This document shows, piece by piece, positions 7,912 to 15,955 of a stretch of 64,000 nucleotides of DNA. The stretch covers positions 177,090 through 241,089 of the forward strand of contig MWEG01000034.1 in the NCBI GenBank assembly GCA_002070945.1. The letters are read 5' to 3'. Source of the stretch: Lentisphaerae bacterium ADurb.Bin082. Its GTDB lineage: Bacteria; Verrucomicrobiota; Lentisphaeria; Oligosphaerales; Oligosphaeraceae. Numbering within the stretch: the stretch's first letter is position 1; each line of letters opens with the position of its first letter. The notes under the pieces are model-generated. The model ran no database searches and had not been told where the DNA came from. It saw nothing but the letters and a program-made list of their open reading frames with translations. A program made the translations under genes and the position numbers.

Positions 7912-8427
7912 GCACGTCAGCTTAAATTTGGTGACCGTTTTTTCCGGGGGCGCACCGTACGGTTGCTCTCGGACACAAACGAGCAGCTTGGTTTAGTCTC
8001 ATTTGAGGAGGCACTGGAGCGCGCCCGCACCGCTGGTCTGGACTTGGTCGAGATAGCAGGCAAGGTCGAGCCGCCGGTCTGCCGCATCATGGACTATGGC
8101 AAGTACCAGTACGAGGAGAGCAAGCGCCAGCGCGAAGCCAAGCGCAAGCAGGTTCAGCAGAAAGTCAAGGAAGTCAAGCTGCATCCTAATATCGACGACA
8201 ACGATCTCAACACAAAAACGCGCCACGTGATTGAATTTTTGGCAAAGGGCGATAAAGTAAAGGTTCTTTTGGTGTATCGTGGTCGTGAGATGGCTCATCC
8301 CGAGATTGGCCAGCAGGTTGTCGAGCGTTTGCTCAAAGGCGTTGGCGACGCTGCCATCATTGATTCTTCTCCGAGGCAGCTTGGCAGGAACTACCAGCTG
8401 ATTCTCGCCCCGAAACCCCAGAAATAA
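7909..8427 (+). CDS. infC: Translation initiation factor IF-3 (non-AUG start)
   Basis: IF-3 binds the 30S subunit, prevents premature joining of 50S and checks the start codon and initiator tRNA. The conserved region begins EQLGLVSFEEALERA and continues through CRIMDYGKYQYE, VKEVKLHPNIDDND and LLVYRGREM to the C-terminus LAPKPQK. Starting at the ATC at 7909 gives 172 residues, the usual length; starting at the TTG at 7963 would cut off part of the N-terminal domain and has no ribosome-binding site. In E. coli infC also begins with a rare codon (AUU), through which IF-3 represses its own translation; the same control is inferred here. rpmI and rplT follow, the conserved order. Confidence 0.92.
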   Translation: MARQLKFGDRFFRGRTVRLLSDTNEQLGLVSFEEALERARTAGLDLVEIAGKVEPPVCRIMDYGKYQYEESKRQREAKRKQVQQKVKEVKLHPNIDDNDLNTKTRHVIEFLAKGDKVKVLLVYRGREMAHPEIGQQVVERLLKGVGDAAIIDSSPRQLGRNYQLILAPKPQK

Positions 8428-8641
8428 CCTGGCGCGGCCTTGTGGCGTTGACCGGAAGCTCCCGGCCTGGGGGAATCTCAGGCTGCGGAGTGTTTTTGTT
8501 GTCATCGTTTGCATTGGCGGGATGCGACCAGCCGGGTTCGTCGGATAGCCGAGCCTGGAGACGATGTGTGATCGACCTGGCCCGCAGGGTGCGGTGACCG
8601 GGTAAACCATAAACAGGATCAGACCAAAGGACAAGACTACA

Positions 8642-8842
8642 ATGCCTAAGATGAAGACCAGAAAGGCCGCTGCGAAGCGCTTTAAGCAGACGGGTACCGG
8701 CAAGTTCCGTCACTATCGCGCCAACGGCCGCCATATTTTGACGAAGAAGAGTTCCAAGCGCAAGCGCCGCCTGGGTCAGGACGCTGCTGTGAAGTCGACT
8801 GAGATCAGCCGTTTGAAGGCTTCTCTGCCGTACGGTCTGTGA
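8642..8842 (+). CDS. rpmI: Large-subunit ribosomal protein bL35
   Basis: This 66-residue basic protein matches bL35 throughout: MPKMKTRKAAAKRFKQTGTG at the N-terminus, HILTKKSSKRKRRL in the middle and a C-terminal LKASLPYGL. It sits between infC and rplT, the order found in most bacteria. The 214 bases between infC and rpmI hold no gene; a GC-rich region followed by GTTTTTGTTG at about 8490 could be an attenuator of the kind used by IF-3/L20 operons, but I cannot fold it convincingly. AAGGACAAG precedes the start. Confidence 0.95.
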   Translation: MPKMKTRKAAAKRFKQTGTGKFRHYRANGRHILTKKSSKRKRRLGQDAAVKSTEISRLKASLPYGL

Positions 8843-8935
8843 TGTAGGCGTCGAATCAGGAAGCAGACAGAGTCAGAAGCGTGAATCGGCCCGGGGCGAA
8901 GCGCCAGGGCCGGGAAGTCTTGGAGATAAGAGAAA

Positions 8936-9289
8936 ATGTCAAGAACAACTAGTGCAGTTTCATCCCGCAAGCGCCGCAAGAAGGTCTTGAAGATGGCGCG
9001 CGGTTTCCGCGGCAATCGCAGCAAGCTGATCCGGATGGCGTATGGCGCTGTTGATCGCGCCATGGCGAACGCCTACATTGGCCGCAAGCAGAAGAAGCAG
9101 CAGTACCGTGCGTTGTGGACGGTTCGCATCAACGCCGCCTGCCGCGCCCTTGATTTCAAGTACAGCTGGCTGATTGACGGCATGCGCAAGGCCGGCATTG
9201 AGCTGGACCGGAAACAGCTGGCCGAGATGGCGGTCAATGACAGCGCGGCGTTCGCCAAGGTCGTCGAGGCCGCCAGGAAGGCGCGTTGA
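8936..9289 (+). CDS. rplT: Large-subunit ribosomal protein bL20
   Basis: bL20 binds 23S rRNA early in 50S assembly and, in several bacteria, represses its own operon. The 117-residue product has the long basic N-terminal extension (SSRKRRKKVLKMARGFRG), then AYIGRKQKKQQYRALWTVRI and WLIDGMRKAGIELDRKQLAEMA, which are the family signatures. GGAGATAAGAG lies just upstream of the ATG. It is the last gene of the infC-rpmI-rplT operon and is followed by a clear terminator. Confidence 0.96.
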   Translation: MSRTTSAVSSRKRRKKVLKMARGFRGNRSKLIRMAYGAVDRAMANAYIGRKQKKQQYRALWTVRINAACRALDFKYSWLIDGMRKAGIELDRKQLAEMAVNDSAAFAKVVEAARKAR

Positions 9290-9337
9290 CAACTGAACGC
9301 AACCTGCGCCTAAGACAGCGCCGCGTCCATCTACCTG

Positions 9338-9383
9338 AGCGCATCACCCCCCTAGCCGGCCGGTTGATGCGCTTTTTGTTTTT
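9338..9383 (+). terminator. Rho-independent terminator of infC-rpmI-rplT
   Basis: AGCGCATCA (9338-9346) pairs with TGATGCGCT (9365-9373) and is followed by TTTTGTTTTT. Confidence 0.8.
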
Positions 9384-9415
9384 CAGCGGCGTTGGCCAGC
9401 CTGGCGCATGCGCAA

Positions 9416-9449
9416 CAAAAAGCCGCTGCGGTCAATGACCGCAGCGGCT
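9416..9449 (-). terminator. Terminator downstream of tRNA-Glu (minus strand)
   Basis: A 14-bp perfect stem (9421-9434 with 9436-9449) is followed on the minus strand by a T run (9416-9420 as A on plus). It lies directly after the tRNA-Glu 3' end. Confidence 0.7.
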
Positions 9450-9456
9450 GGGAAAA

Positions 9457-9531
9457 TGGCATCTCCAAGGGGAGTCGAACCCCTGTTGCCGGGATGAAAA
9501 CCCGATGTCCTGACCACTAGACGATGGAGAC
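9457..9531 (-). tRNA. tRNA-Glu (anticodon UUC)
   Basis: Read on the minus strand, the acceptor arm GTCTCCA pairs with TGGAGAT (one G-U), the anticodon loop is TTTTCAT giving UUC, and the T loop is GTTCGAC. The discriminator base is G, as in tRNA-Glu, and the CCA end is encoded. A TATAAT box lies about 17 bases upstream of the 5' end on the same strand. Confidence 0.95.
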
Positions 9532-9719
9532 GCAAAATTTTATTTCCATTATACTTTAGTTTAGAAATGGAAAAAATCAAGGCGTTGGCAAGCAAAAAAC
9601 CCAAAGTGTAGTAAATTTCGTGGTGTTTATGTCATGGCCGTTTCGCTATGCGCTTGGGCTGCGAAGATGCGGGCGCCATGCGACATGCGGATGATTATCG
9701 GGAGGAAACTGAACCTGCC

Positions 9720-11483
9720 ATGACTGAATCAGGCGCTAAATCCATTTTGAAGATAATGTGCCCGGCTTGCGGCCGGAAGCTTGACGTGACCGAGCTGGAG
9801 TCGTTCAGCGAGCATCCTTGTCCGCATTGCCAAGTCCCCTTCAAAGTCCCGAAATGGCATGAGGGCATTTTGTTGGAGGATATTCTGCACGAAGAGCCTG
9901 GGAAGACTGTGTACCGGGCGCTGGATCCGACGCTTGACCGCGAAGCCTGTGTCAAGGTGTTGACGGCGGACGGGCGTTTTCAGCAGTCCCAGCTGGATGA
10001 TTTTCTGGCTGCTGCGCGTCGGATGGCTGCTGTCAACCATGTCGGCGTGGCAGCGGTTTATTCTTGCGGGACGGTTGGCAACACCGCCTATGCGGTCACT
10101 AAATACATGAGTCCGGTGGCGTGGCGCGATTTAGGCGGCAGTCCGGAGGTCATCCGCAACATTGCGCGGCAGGCTCTTGCGGCTTTGGAGGCTGCGGATG
10201 CCCAAGGCCTTGCGCATGGCGGCATTCGGCCGGAGAATCTTCTCATCAATGGCGATGGGCAGTTGCTGGTGACTGATTTTGGGGTGTCTGCCGTGCTTGG
10301 GCGGTGCATGTCTGACGACCCTTATGCCAGTCCGGAAGTCATTGCTGGTGCGCCGCCTAGTCGCGCCGGGGACATTTATAGCCTTGGGGTGTGCCTGTAT
10401 CGCCAGGCCACTGGTCATTTTCCCGGCGGCGATGACATTGCCGCCTGGCGTTCCGGGGCTGTTCCCTTGTTTCCGGCCAAGGAGTACAATCCGGCGTTGC
10501 CGGTGAAGGTATCTGACATTCTGGCGCAGATGTTGGCGCCGTCCGCAGCGGATCGGCCACGCCAGTTCAGCGACATTTTGGGCGCTTTTCAAGGTGACGG
10601 CGGCCTTCGCAGGAATGTGACTTTTAAGATGCCCGAGGGCGGACTGGCGTCGATGAAGGGCGCACGGCCGGCGCGGACGACCAGCCGCCTTGGCATGGTT
10701 CTCAATATTTTGATTGTGATTGGCGTCATTTTCCTGGCTCTCCTGGGCGGTTTGTATGCCTTGAGCGTCAAGCAGGGCCGCGGCATTTTGAATGCTGATG
10801 GTCGGGTTGACTGGCAGGCCATCGGCGGCATGCTCTGGCATCGCGAGCCAAGTCAGGCGCCAGACGTCCCAGCGCCGGTGGAGCAAGCGTTGCGCGTGAC
10901 GCTGCCGCCGGCGTGCCTGGCGTCCCGGCCCCGGCCTCCGGATTTGGATTTCATGGCAGAACCGGAGGCCAACCGGCAGTATTTGGCCCAGGTTCCGGAA
11001 GATTTGCGTGAACGTGAAAAGGAACGGCTGAGGATTCTTGGCGGCAGCATGGACTATCTGCTCAAAATGATGCGCTTTGTTGGCTACGACCGCGGCGATG
11101 AAGCCCAGATTGAGATGCGGGACGGAAGCCGGATTCGAGGGGTCATCCCGTACGCCTCGGAAAAGGGCTTTATCCTGCGTCGGCGCGGAGAGGCGAGCAA
11201 CGGCTCGGAACTGTTACCTATCCATGCATTCTCGCAAGCGCAAATTTGGGATATCTTCGCCTTTTATGCTGAAAAACGAGCAGAGATGGCTTCCGGGAAA
11301 AAATTGCCTGTCCGCGACCGCGAGGAGATTTTTGACGAGTATCTTCGTTTGGCGCTTTTGTGCGACTGGTACAATGACGAGGCAAAGGCGCAGGAGTATG
11401 TGCGGGCTGCCTTGGACACCATGCCAAGCCAGCGAGAGCGATTGGCCTTTTTCTTTCCCGACTTGAAAGAGCCTTCTGAATAG
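9720..11483 (+). CDS. Zinc-ribbon Ser/Thr kinase-like protein, predicted pseudokinase
   Basis: The 587-residue protein has an N-terminal zinc ribbon (Cys14, Cys17, Cys34, Cys37), a protein-kinase-like domain (about 50-320), one transmembrane segment (about 324-348) and a C-terminal domain of about 240 residues of unknown role. In the kinase domain the lysine of VAVK (ACVKVL), the Asn of the catalytic loop and DFG (VTDFGVSA) remain, but the HRD motif reads HGG at residues 166-168, so the catalytic base Asp is glycine, and the Gly-rich loop is degraded. It is therefore probably a signalling scaffold or ATP-binding sensor rather than an active kinase. The start at 9720 is chosen because the zinc ribbon follows closely; an upstream ATG at 9648 is possible. 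Confidence 0.8.
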   Translation: MTESGAKSILKIMCPACGRKLDVTELESFSEHPCPHCQVPFKVPKWHEGILLEDILHEEPGKTVYRALDPTLDREACVKVLTADGRFQQSQLDDFLAAARRMAAVNHVGVAAVYSCGTVGNTAYAVTKYMSPVAWRDLGGSPEVIRNIARQALAALEAADAQGLAHGGIRPENLLINGDGQLLVTDFGVSAVLGRCMSDDPYASPEVIAGAPPSRAGDIYSLGVCLYRQATGHFPGGDDIAAWRSGAVPLFPAKEYNPALPVKVSDILAQMLAPSAADRPRQFSDILGAFQGDGGLRRNVTFKMPEGGLASMKGARPARTTSRLGMVLNILIVIGVIFLALLGGLYALSVKQGRGILNADGRVDWQAIGGMLWHREPSQAPDVPAPVEQALRVTLPPACLASRPRPPDLDFMAEPEANRQYLAQVPEDLREREKERLRILGGSMDYLLKMMRFVGYDRGDEAQIEMRDGSRIRGVIPYASEKGFILRRRGEASNGSELLPIHAFSQAQIWDIFAFYAEKRAEMASGKKLPVRDREEIFDEYLRLALLCDWYNDEAKAQEYVRAALDTMPSQRERLAFFFPDLKEPSE

Positions 11484-11642
11484 CCTTTCAGCCCTTGCGG
11501 TCATTTGGCGTTGGCTGCTGTGCCTAAGCCCGCTGAGCCGTGGTCGGTGTTTTTAGATATAGTTCAGCTGACGGGCGCTGGGTCTTGGGCTGCGATCAGA
11601 GGCATGATGTCTGCTTGTGTTTTCACGGCATCGGAGATGAGC

Positions 11643-12722
11643 ATGCGCAAGACGCGTCAAATCATGGTAGGGCGGGTCGCCGTCGGCGGCGGTGCGCCGG
11701 TGTCGATACAGTCGATGACGAATACGCCGACAGGTGATGCGCCCGCTGCCCTGGCTCAAATCGGGCGGCTGGCGCGCCTCGGCTGCGACATTGTCCGGGT
11801 GGCGTTGCCGTCGTCAGCCGAGATTGATGGCTTTGCCAGGATTTGCGCTGAGAGTCCTTTGCCGGTGGTGGCGGACATTCATTTTGATCATCGGTTGGCC
11901 CTGGCTGCGGTGACTGCTGGCGCGGCTTGCATCCGCATCAATCCAGGCAACATGAAGGACGAGGACAAAGTCCGCCAGGTTGCGCGGGCTGCTGCTGCTT
12001 CTGGCTGCGCTGTCCGGATCGGCGTCAACGGCGGCAGCCTGGCGCCGGCAGTGCGGGAGCGCCTGGGGCACGGGCCTGCCGCTTTGGTTGAAAGCGCTCT
12101 GGAGTACGCCTGTTGGTTTGAGGAAGAAGGCTGCCGGGCTCTGAAGGTCAGCCTGAAATCGTCCGACGTGGGGGTGACGGTCGCCGCCTGCCGTGAGTTC
12201 GCCGCCCGTTCCGACCTGCCCCTGCACCTGGGTGTGACCGAGGCCGGGCCAGTGTCTTGCGGCCTGATTAAATCCGCTATGGGCATCGGCGCTTTGCTGC
12301 TGGACGGCATCGGCGAAACCATCCGGGTCAGCCTGACCGCTCCGCCGGAAGAGGAGATTATCGCGGGCCGGCGAATCCTGGAAGCCGCTGGCCTGCGCCA
12401 GGCAGCGCCCGAGATCATCTCCTGCCCCACCTGCGGGAGAACCGGCATCGGCCTGTTCCAGATGGTTGAAGCAGTAGAGAAAGCTATCGCTGACTTGCAG
12501 GCACAGGGACTTGAAATAGGCTTGCGCAAGATCGCTGTCATGGGCTGCGAGGTCAATGGACCCGGCGAAGCCAAGGATGCAGATGTCGGCATCGCCGGAG
12601 GCAAGGGCAGGGGAATACTGTTCAAGCACGGCGAAAAAATCACCTCGCTGCCGGAAAAAGACCTGCTGCCAGCGCTGATAGCCGAAATTAGGGCGTCTTG
12701 TCGCAAGAATGCTGAATGCTGA
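11643..12722 (+). CDS. ispG: 4-hydroxy-3-methylbut-2-enyl diphosphate synthase (flavodoxin/ferredoxin)
   Basis: IspG (GcpE) converts the cyclic diphosphate MEcPP to HMBPP in the MEP route to isoprenoids, using a 4Fe-4S cluster. The protein has VGGGAPVSIQSMTNT near the N-terminus, the substrate TIM barrel, and the cluster region with SCPTCGRTGIGLF and VMGCEVNGPGEAKDAD, ending in GGKGRGILFKHGEKI. With the ATG at 11643 (GGAG six bases upstream) it has 359 residues, the normal short bacterial form; an ATG six bases earlier is also possible. The last codons (encoding KNAEC) and the stop already lie inside the first units of a 7-bp tandem repeat, so the natural C-terminus has been overwritten by repeat sequence. 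Confidence 0.94.
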   Translation: MRKTRQIMVGRVAVGGGAPVSIQSMTNTPTGDAPAALAQIGRLARLGCDIVRVALPSSAEIDGFARICAESPLPVVADIHFDHRLALAAVTAGAACIRINPGNMKDEDKVRQVARAAAASGCAVRIGVNGGSLAPAVRERLGHGPAALVESALEYACWFEEEGCRALKVSLKSSDVGVTVAACREFAARSDLPLHLGVTEAGPVSCGLIKSAMGIGALLLDGIGETIRVSLTAPPEEEIIAGRRILEAAGLRQAAPEIISCPTCGRTGIGLFQMVEAVEKAIADLQAQGLEIGLRKIAVMGCEVNGPGEAKDADVGIAGGKGRGILFKHGEKITSLPEKDLLPALIAEIRASCRKNAEC

Positions 12723-12846
12723 ATGCTGAATGCCGAATGCCGAATGCTGAATGCTGAATGCTGAATGCCGAATGCTGAGTGCTGAGTGCTGTATGCTGAG
12801 TGCTGTATGCTGAGTGCTGTATGCTGAATGCCGAATGCTGAGTGCG
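12711..12846. repeat. Heptanucleotide tandem repeat at the ispG stop
   Basis: About 19 units of a 7-bp repeat of the type GAATGCT, with variants GAATGCC, GAGTGCT and GTATGCT, run from inside the ispG 3' end. The phase of seven is kept throughout. Short tandem repeats of this period are known from cyanobacteria (STRR sequences); the resemblance is in form only. Confidence 0.85.
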
Positions 12847-12882
12847 CATTCATAATTCATAATTCATAATTCATAATTCGGT

Positions 12883-13035
12883 AATGTGCAAGATCTTGTG
12901 ATAGAAAGAGAGATTTGGCGCAGTGATTGTGCTGGCAGACGTCCCAGTAGTGCCCTTACAGGGCACCAGTTTTGGGGTATGCCTTCCCCCAGGCTAAAGC
13001 CTGGGGTTAAGCATGGTTAAGCGCCTACGGCGCAA
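12883..13035 (+). repeat. 153-bp dispersed repeat, copy 1
   Basis: The same 153 bases occur in reverse orientation at 63756-63908 with nine differences, all of them transitions. The unit contains two hairpins: CCCCAGGC/GCCTGGGG with loop TAAA, and GCGCC/GGCGC with loop TAC. Part of it (the GCGCC hairpin) also appears at about 40565. Confidence 0.9.
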
Positions 13036-13298
13036 GGGGGCATGACTGTAAGCATGATGCATCCTCATCGTCTGAAAGCCTGTACAAGATACGTGTCGAA
13101 AGCTCCGCATGTCCATTACTGTCCACTTTCGTCCACGTCCACTGCCACTAACGTCCACTTCTGTCCACAGTCCATCGTCTATTAACGTCCACTAAAGTCC
13201 ACTAAAGTCCATTGTCCATTGTCCACTAAAGTGCATTACCCGGGGTGCCTTAGCGCCGCAGATTGCCGGAGTTCCGAGTATCAATCGGTGACCAATAC

Positions 13299-13329
13299 TA
13301 CAAGCATTCATCACAAAACTTCGCACATT
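13299..13329 (-). repeat. 31-bp dispersed repeat, copy 1
   Basis: Its reverse complement is identical to 63590-63620 and nearly identical to 40302-40332. The motif AATGTGCGAAGTTTTGTGAT also resembles the outer end of the 153-bp repeat. Confidence 0.85.
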
Positions 13330-13380
13330 ACCCATAATTCATAATTCATAATTCATAATTCATAATTCATAATTCGTTAG

Positions 13381-13486
13381 GGGCGAGCTGTTGTTCTATC
13401 CGCAGATTACGCTGATGACGCAGATTTTTTTAGGGTGTGTTGTACGGGGAAATCTGCAGAGCAGCGGCAGAAACGCAAAAGCGCGA
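13381..13486 (-). repeat. Dispersed repeat containing ATCTGCGTCATC, inverted copy
   Basis: The reverse complement matches 38588-38700 and, in part, 43685-43788 and 48004-48103. The shared core is CTAAAAAAATCTGCG, then CATCTGCGGATA and AACAACAG. Confidence 0.75.
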
Positions 13487-13562
13487 AAATTGTGGATTGT
13501 GACGCCAGTGGACAATAATGTGCGTTAATGAACGTTAATGTAAGCTAGGCGGTTGACGATCC

Positions 13563-13590
13563 TTGACGTTCGTAGGCGGTTGACTATAAT
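13563..13590 (+). promoter_or_regulatory. Sigma-70 promoter of the secreted TIM-barrel gene
   Basis: TTGACG (13563-13568) and TATAAT (13585-13590) are spaced by 16 bases, 27 bases upstream of the start codon at 13617. Confidence 0.65.
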
Positions 13591-13616
13591 TTGGAGCGTT
13601 GACAAAGGAGATTACG

Positions 13617-15707
13617 ATGCGTTGGTCAGCGGTAGCGGTGGTGATGTTGATGATGGCGGGGAGTCTTTGGGGGCAGCGTCAGCTCAGGGAGTCTTTCACC
13701 GGCGGTTTGGGAGCGTTGCGCGAGGCAGGTTGGCAGGTTCCTGGGAAAGGCATTGACAGCGAGGCTGACGGCTTGAAAGTGACTTCGGAGGGGCGTCAGT
13801 TCATTAAACTGGATGTCCCGGTCAAGCCAGGTGAATCGTATCGCGGCAGTGTGATGGTCAAGTCCCTTGACGTCAAGCAAGGCAAGCCGGTGGATCGCGG
13901 TTCGACCATGTATTTTGGCTTTTTGGATGCGAAAAAGGATTGGATCAACGGCGGCGAGTTCCCCAGCGGTCCGTTGGGCGACAGCGAGTGGACTAAGATT
14001 GAAATCAAGGCTACGCGCCCGATTCCCAAGGAGGTCGCCTATATCCAGGTTTGGATTGGCATTGATGGGATAGGCAGCGCTTTGTACCGGGATTTTGAAA
14101 TGGCGTCTTTGGACGCTGAACCTGCGGTTCTCACTGTTGATGCGGGCGCGAATCCGCCGTCCTTTGCGCTGCCGCTGCATCCCTGGCTGGAAGGGCAGCA
14201 GAGACGCCATCGTCGCCTCCGCGTTTTGCTCAGCCAAGACCCGGCTTTTCCGCCTGAAGCGACGTATGAATTTTTAGGGACGGGGCCGCGTCTGACGCCG
14301 GAGTACGCCCTGGCAGGCGGCGCCTGGCATGCATTGGGGATGTGGTGTGACTCTCGGGGCGAGTATCTGCATGCGCAGGCGAGTTTTGCCTTGGCTGAGC
14401 CGGCGCCAGGCTTTCGGCGGCGGGTCACGGCGTCTTTTCCCAATGGCCGTTATGCTGCCCAGGCTGAGCTGACGCTATCCTTCTATCCGCCGTTGGCTGT
14501 CGATCGGGAGTTGCAGCTCAGCTTTGGCGATTTGCCCGCAACCGTGCTGGCGCGGACGGCGGACGCGGTTCGGTTCCGGGCTGCATCGCCGTTGCCGGCT
14601 GGTCATTGGCCCGTGAAGCTCGTTGTGGACGGCCAGGAATATGTCGACTATTATGTCAACAAGGAGCCGGCCAATACGTTCAGTTTCCGTGACGACCTGA
14701 TGCTGCTGGTCAATGGCAAGCCTTTTTTCCCGATTGGCACGTATCGCGATCCCTCTGATGACATCTGGGAATTCGCGGGTATCCGCGAAGCCGGTTTTAA
14801 TCTTACTCATACGTATCATTTTGAGGATCGGACCTGGGGCGTTGATGAGGCGCGGCGCTATTTGCGTGCCTGCGCTGAAAATGGCGTTATGACCTTCCTG
14901 GGGCTGAACCGTCAGCTGATGAAGCAGGGCAATTGGCGGGAAATCACGTTTCGTTGCGGGGAATTGTATGATGAACCCGGGCTGCTCACCTGGTATTTGG
15001 CGGATGAGCCGACCGGCTGGATTGACAAGTTCAGCTTCACTGTGATTAGCAACGCGGTGCGTCGTGCAGTTCCGGGAGTGCCGCGGACGTTGCTGATGTG
15101 CGAATGCGGCGTCAACAACCCCCTTCTTCAATATTACGGAAATCGCCAGTCGGAAATCTACTGGTTTGATTCATATCCAGTCGGGCGTTCGCCGTTGATT
15201 ACTGTTAGGAAGGACATGTTAGCCTCGCGGCAGCTGGCATCGCCGGAGCAGCCGGTCTGGGCCGTCATCCAGGCTTTTGACTGGTTGAATCGCAAGGTGA
15301 AGGAAATGAACATGAAGCCCGAGGACTTTGAACCCAAGGCCGGCAAGATCAGGTGCATGACCCATTTGGCCCTGACCGCTGACGTGCAGGGCATCATCTT
15401 CTATTGGCTGCCGAAGGACCGCTATGATTTCCGTCGCGACTCGCCGATCCAGTGGGAGGAGGTCAAGGCGACAACGCGCGAACTGCACGAGCTGATGCCG
15501 TTCTTGACCGGCCGGATTGAAAAGCTGCCGGAGTCGGCGGTTCCGGCAGCGCCGTGTGAATACTGGCAGCGCCGTGCCGCTGACGGCCGCCAGGTCCTGG
15601 TTCTGGTCAATCCCGAGGATCACGCGATTGACGTTGAACTCAAGGCGCCAGGACTGGCCCGAAAGGTATCCTTGCCGCCGTATGGCGTCGAAACCATTGT
15701 CTACTGA
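13617..15707 (+). CDS. Secreted TIM-barrel glycoside hydrolase-like protein
   Basis: The 696-residue product starts with a signal peptide (MRWSAVAVVMLMMAGSLWGQ). Residues 25-170 look like a beta-sandwich of the carbohydrate-binding CBM4/9 kind, followed by an Ig-like region and, from about 345, a barrel domain opening with LLVNGKPFFPIGTYRDP, a motif shared with GH2 and GH5-type enzymes. YLADEPTGW near residue 462 puts a Glu at the end of a barrel strand, a plausible catalytic acid; FDSYPVG follows. I cannot assign a family or substrate. AAAGGAGATTACG before the ATG at 13617 supports the start. It has its own promoter and is likely monocistronic. Confidence 0.65.
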   Translation: MRWSAVAVVMLMMAGSLWGQRQLRESFTGGLGALREAGWQVPGKGIDSEADGLKVTSEGRQFIKLDVPVKPGESYRGSVMVKSLDVKQGKPVDRGSTMYFGFLDAKKDWINGGEFPSGPLGDSEWTKIEIKATRPIPKEVAYIQVWIGIDGIGSALYRDFEMASLDAEPAVLTVDAGANPPSFALPLHPWLEGQQRRHRRLRVLLSQDPAFPPEATYEFLGTGPRLTPEYALAGGAWHALGMWCDSRGEYLHAQASFALAEPAPGFRRRVTASFPNGRYAAQAELTLSFYPPLAVDRELQLSFGDLPATVLARTADAVRFRAASPLPAGHWPVKLVVDGQEYVDYYVNKEPANTFSFRDDLMLLVNGKPFFPIGTYRDPSDDIWEFAGIREAGFNLTHTYHFEDRTWGVDEARRYLRACAENGVMTFLGLNRQLMKQGNWREITFRCGELYDEPGLLTWYLADEPTGWIDKFSFTVISNAVRRAVPGVPRTLLMCECGVNNPLLQYYGNRQSEIYWFDSYPVGRSPLITVRKDMLASRQLASPEQPVWAVIQAFDWLNRKVKEMNMKPEDFEPKAGKIRCMTHLALTADVQGIIFYWLPKDRYDFRRDSPIQWEEVKATTRELHELMPFLTGRIEKLPESAVPAAPCEYWQRRAADGRQVLVLVNPEDHAIDVELKAPGLARKVSLPPYGVETIVY

Positions 15708-15955
15708 CTGCAAAAGCAGCTTGACCGCAGCGTATTTTGAAGCTAGTTCCCAGGCGTGCCGCCGAGTTGATCCATGCTCATGGCCGCAAAATTCGGAAGC
15801 GGCAAAAAAGTCATTTTTGATTTGCATTTTTCGGAAAAGATAGTAAATTTATTGGTTCCGTTGAAATTTCATAAAATCGCTTTGGCCGCGTGGTCACGAG
15901 CGAGGATTCAAGAGAAGTCAACCGCAACCAATCAACAAACCATCATCAGTACATT

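Larger units (their letters stand above)
12723..13616. other. Repeat-filled intergenic region between ispG and the secreted TIM-barrel gene
   Basis: No gene is supported in these 0.9 kb. In order it holds the end of the GAATGCT heptamer array, four units of ATTCATA (about 12848-12880), one copy of a 153-bp dispersed repeat (12883-13035), a stretch of GTCCACT and GTCCATT units at irregular 7- and 10-base spacing (about 13107-13235), a 31-bp dispersed repeat (13299-13329), six further ATTCATA units (about 13333-13376), and an inverted copy of another dispersed repeat (13381-13486). The promoter of the next gene is at its right end. Confidence 0.8.

Noticed and set aside
7963..8427. infC start at the TTG at 7963
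   Set aside because: It would remove conserved N-terminal residues and lacks a ribosome-binding site; the ATC at 7909 has a perfect one.
11814..12860. A 348-residue minus-strand frame rich in His, Ser and Gln across ispG
   Set aside because: It is a shadow of ispG; its repetitive N-terminal part only translates the GAATGCT heptamer array.
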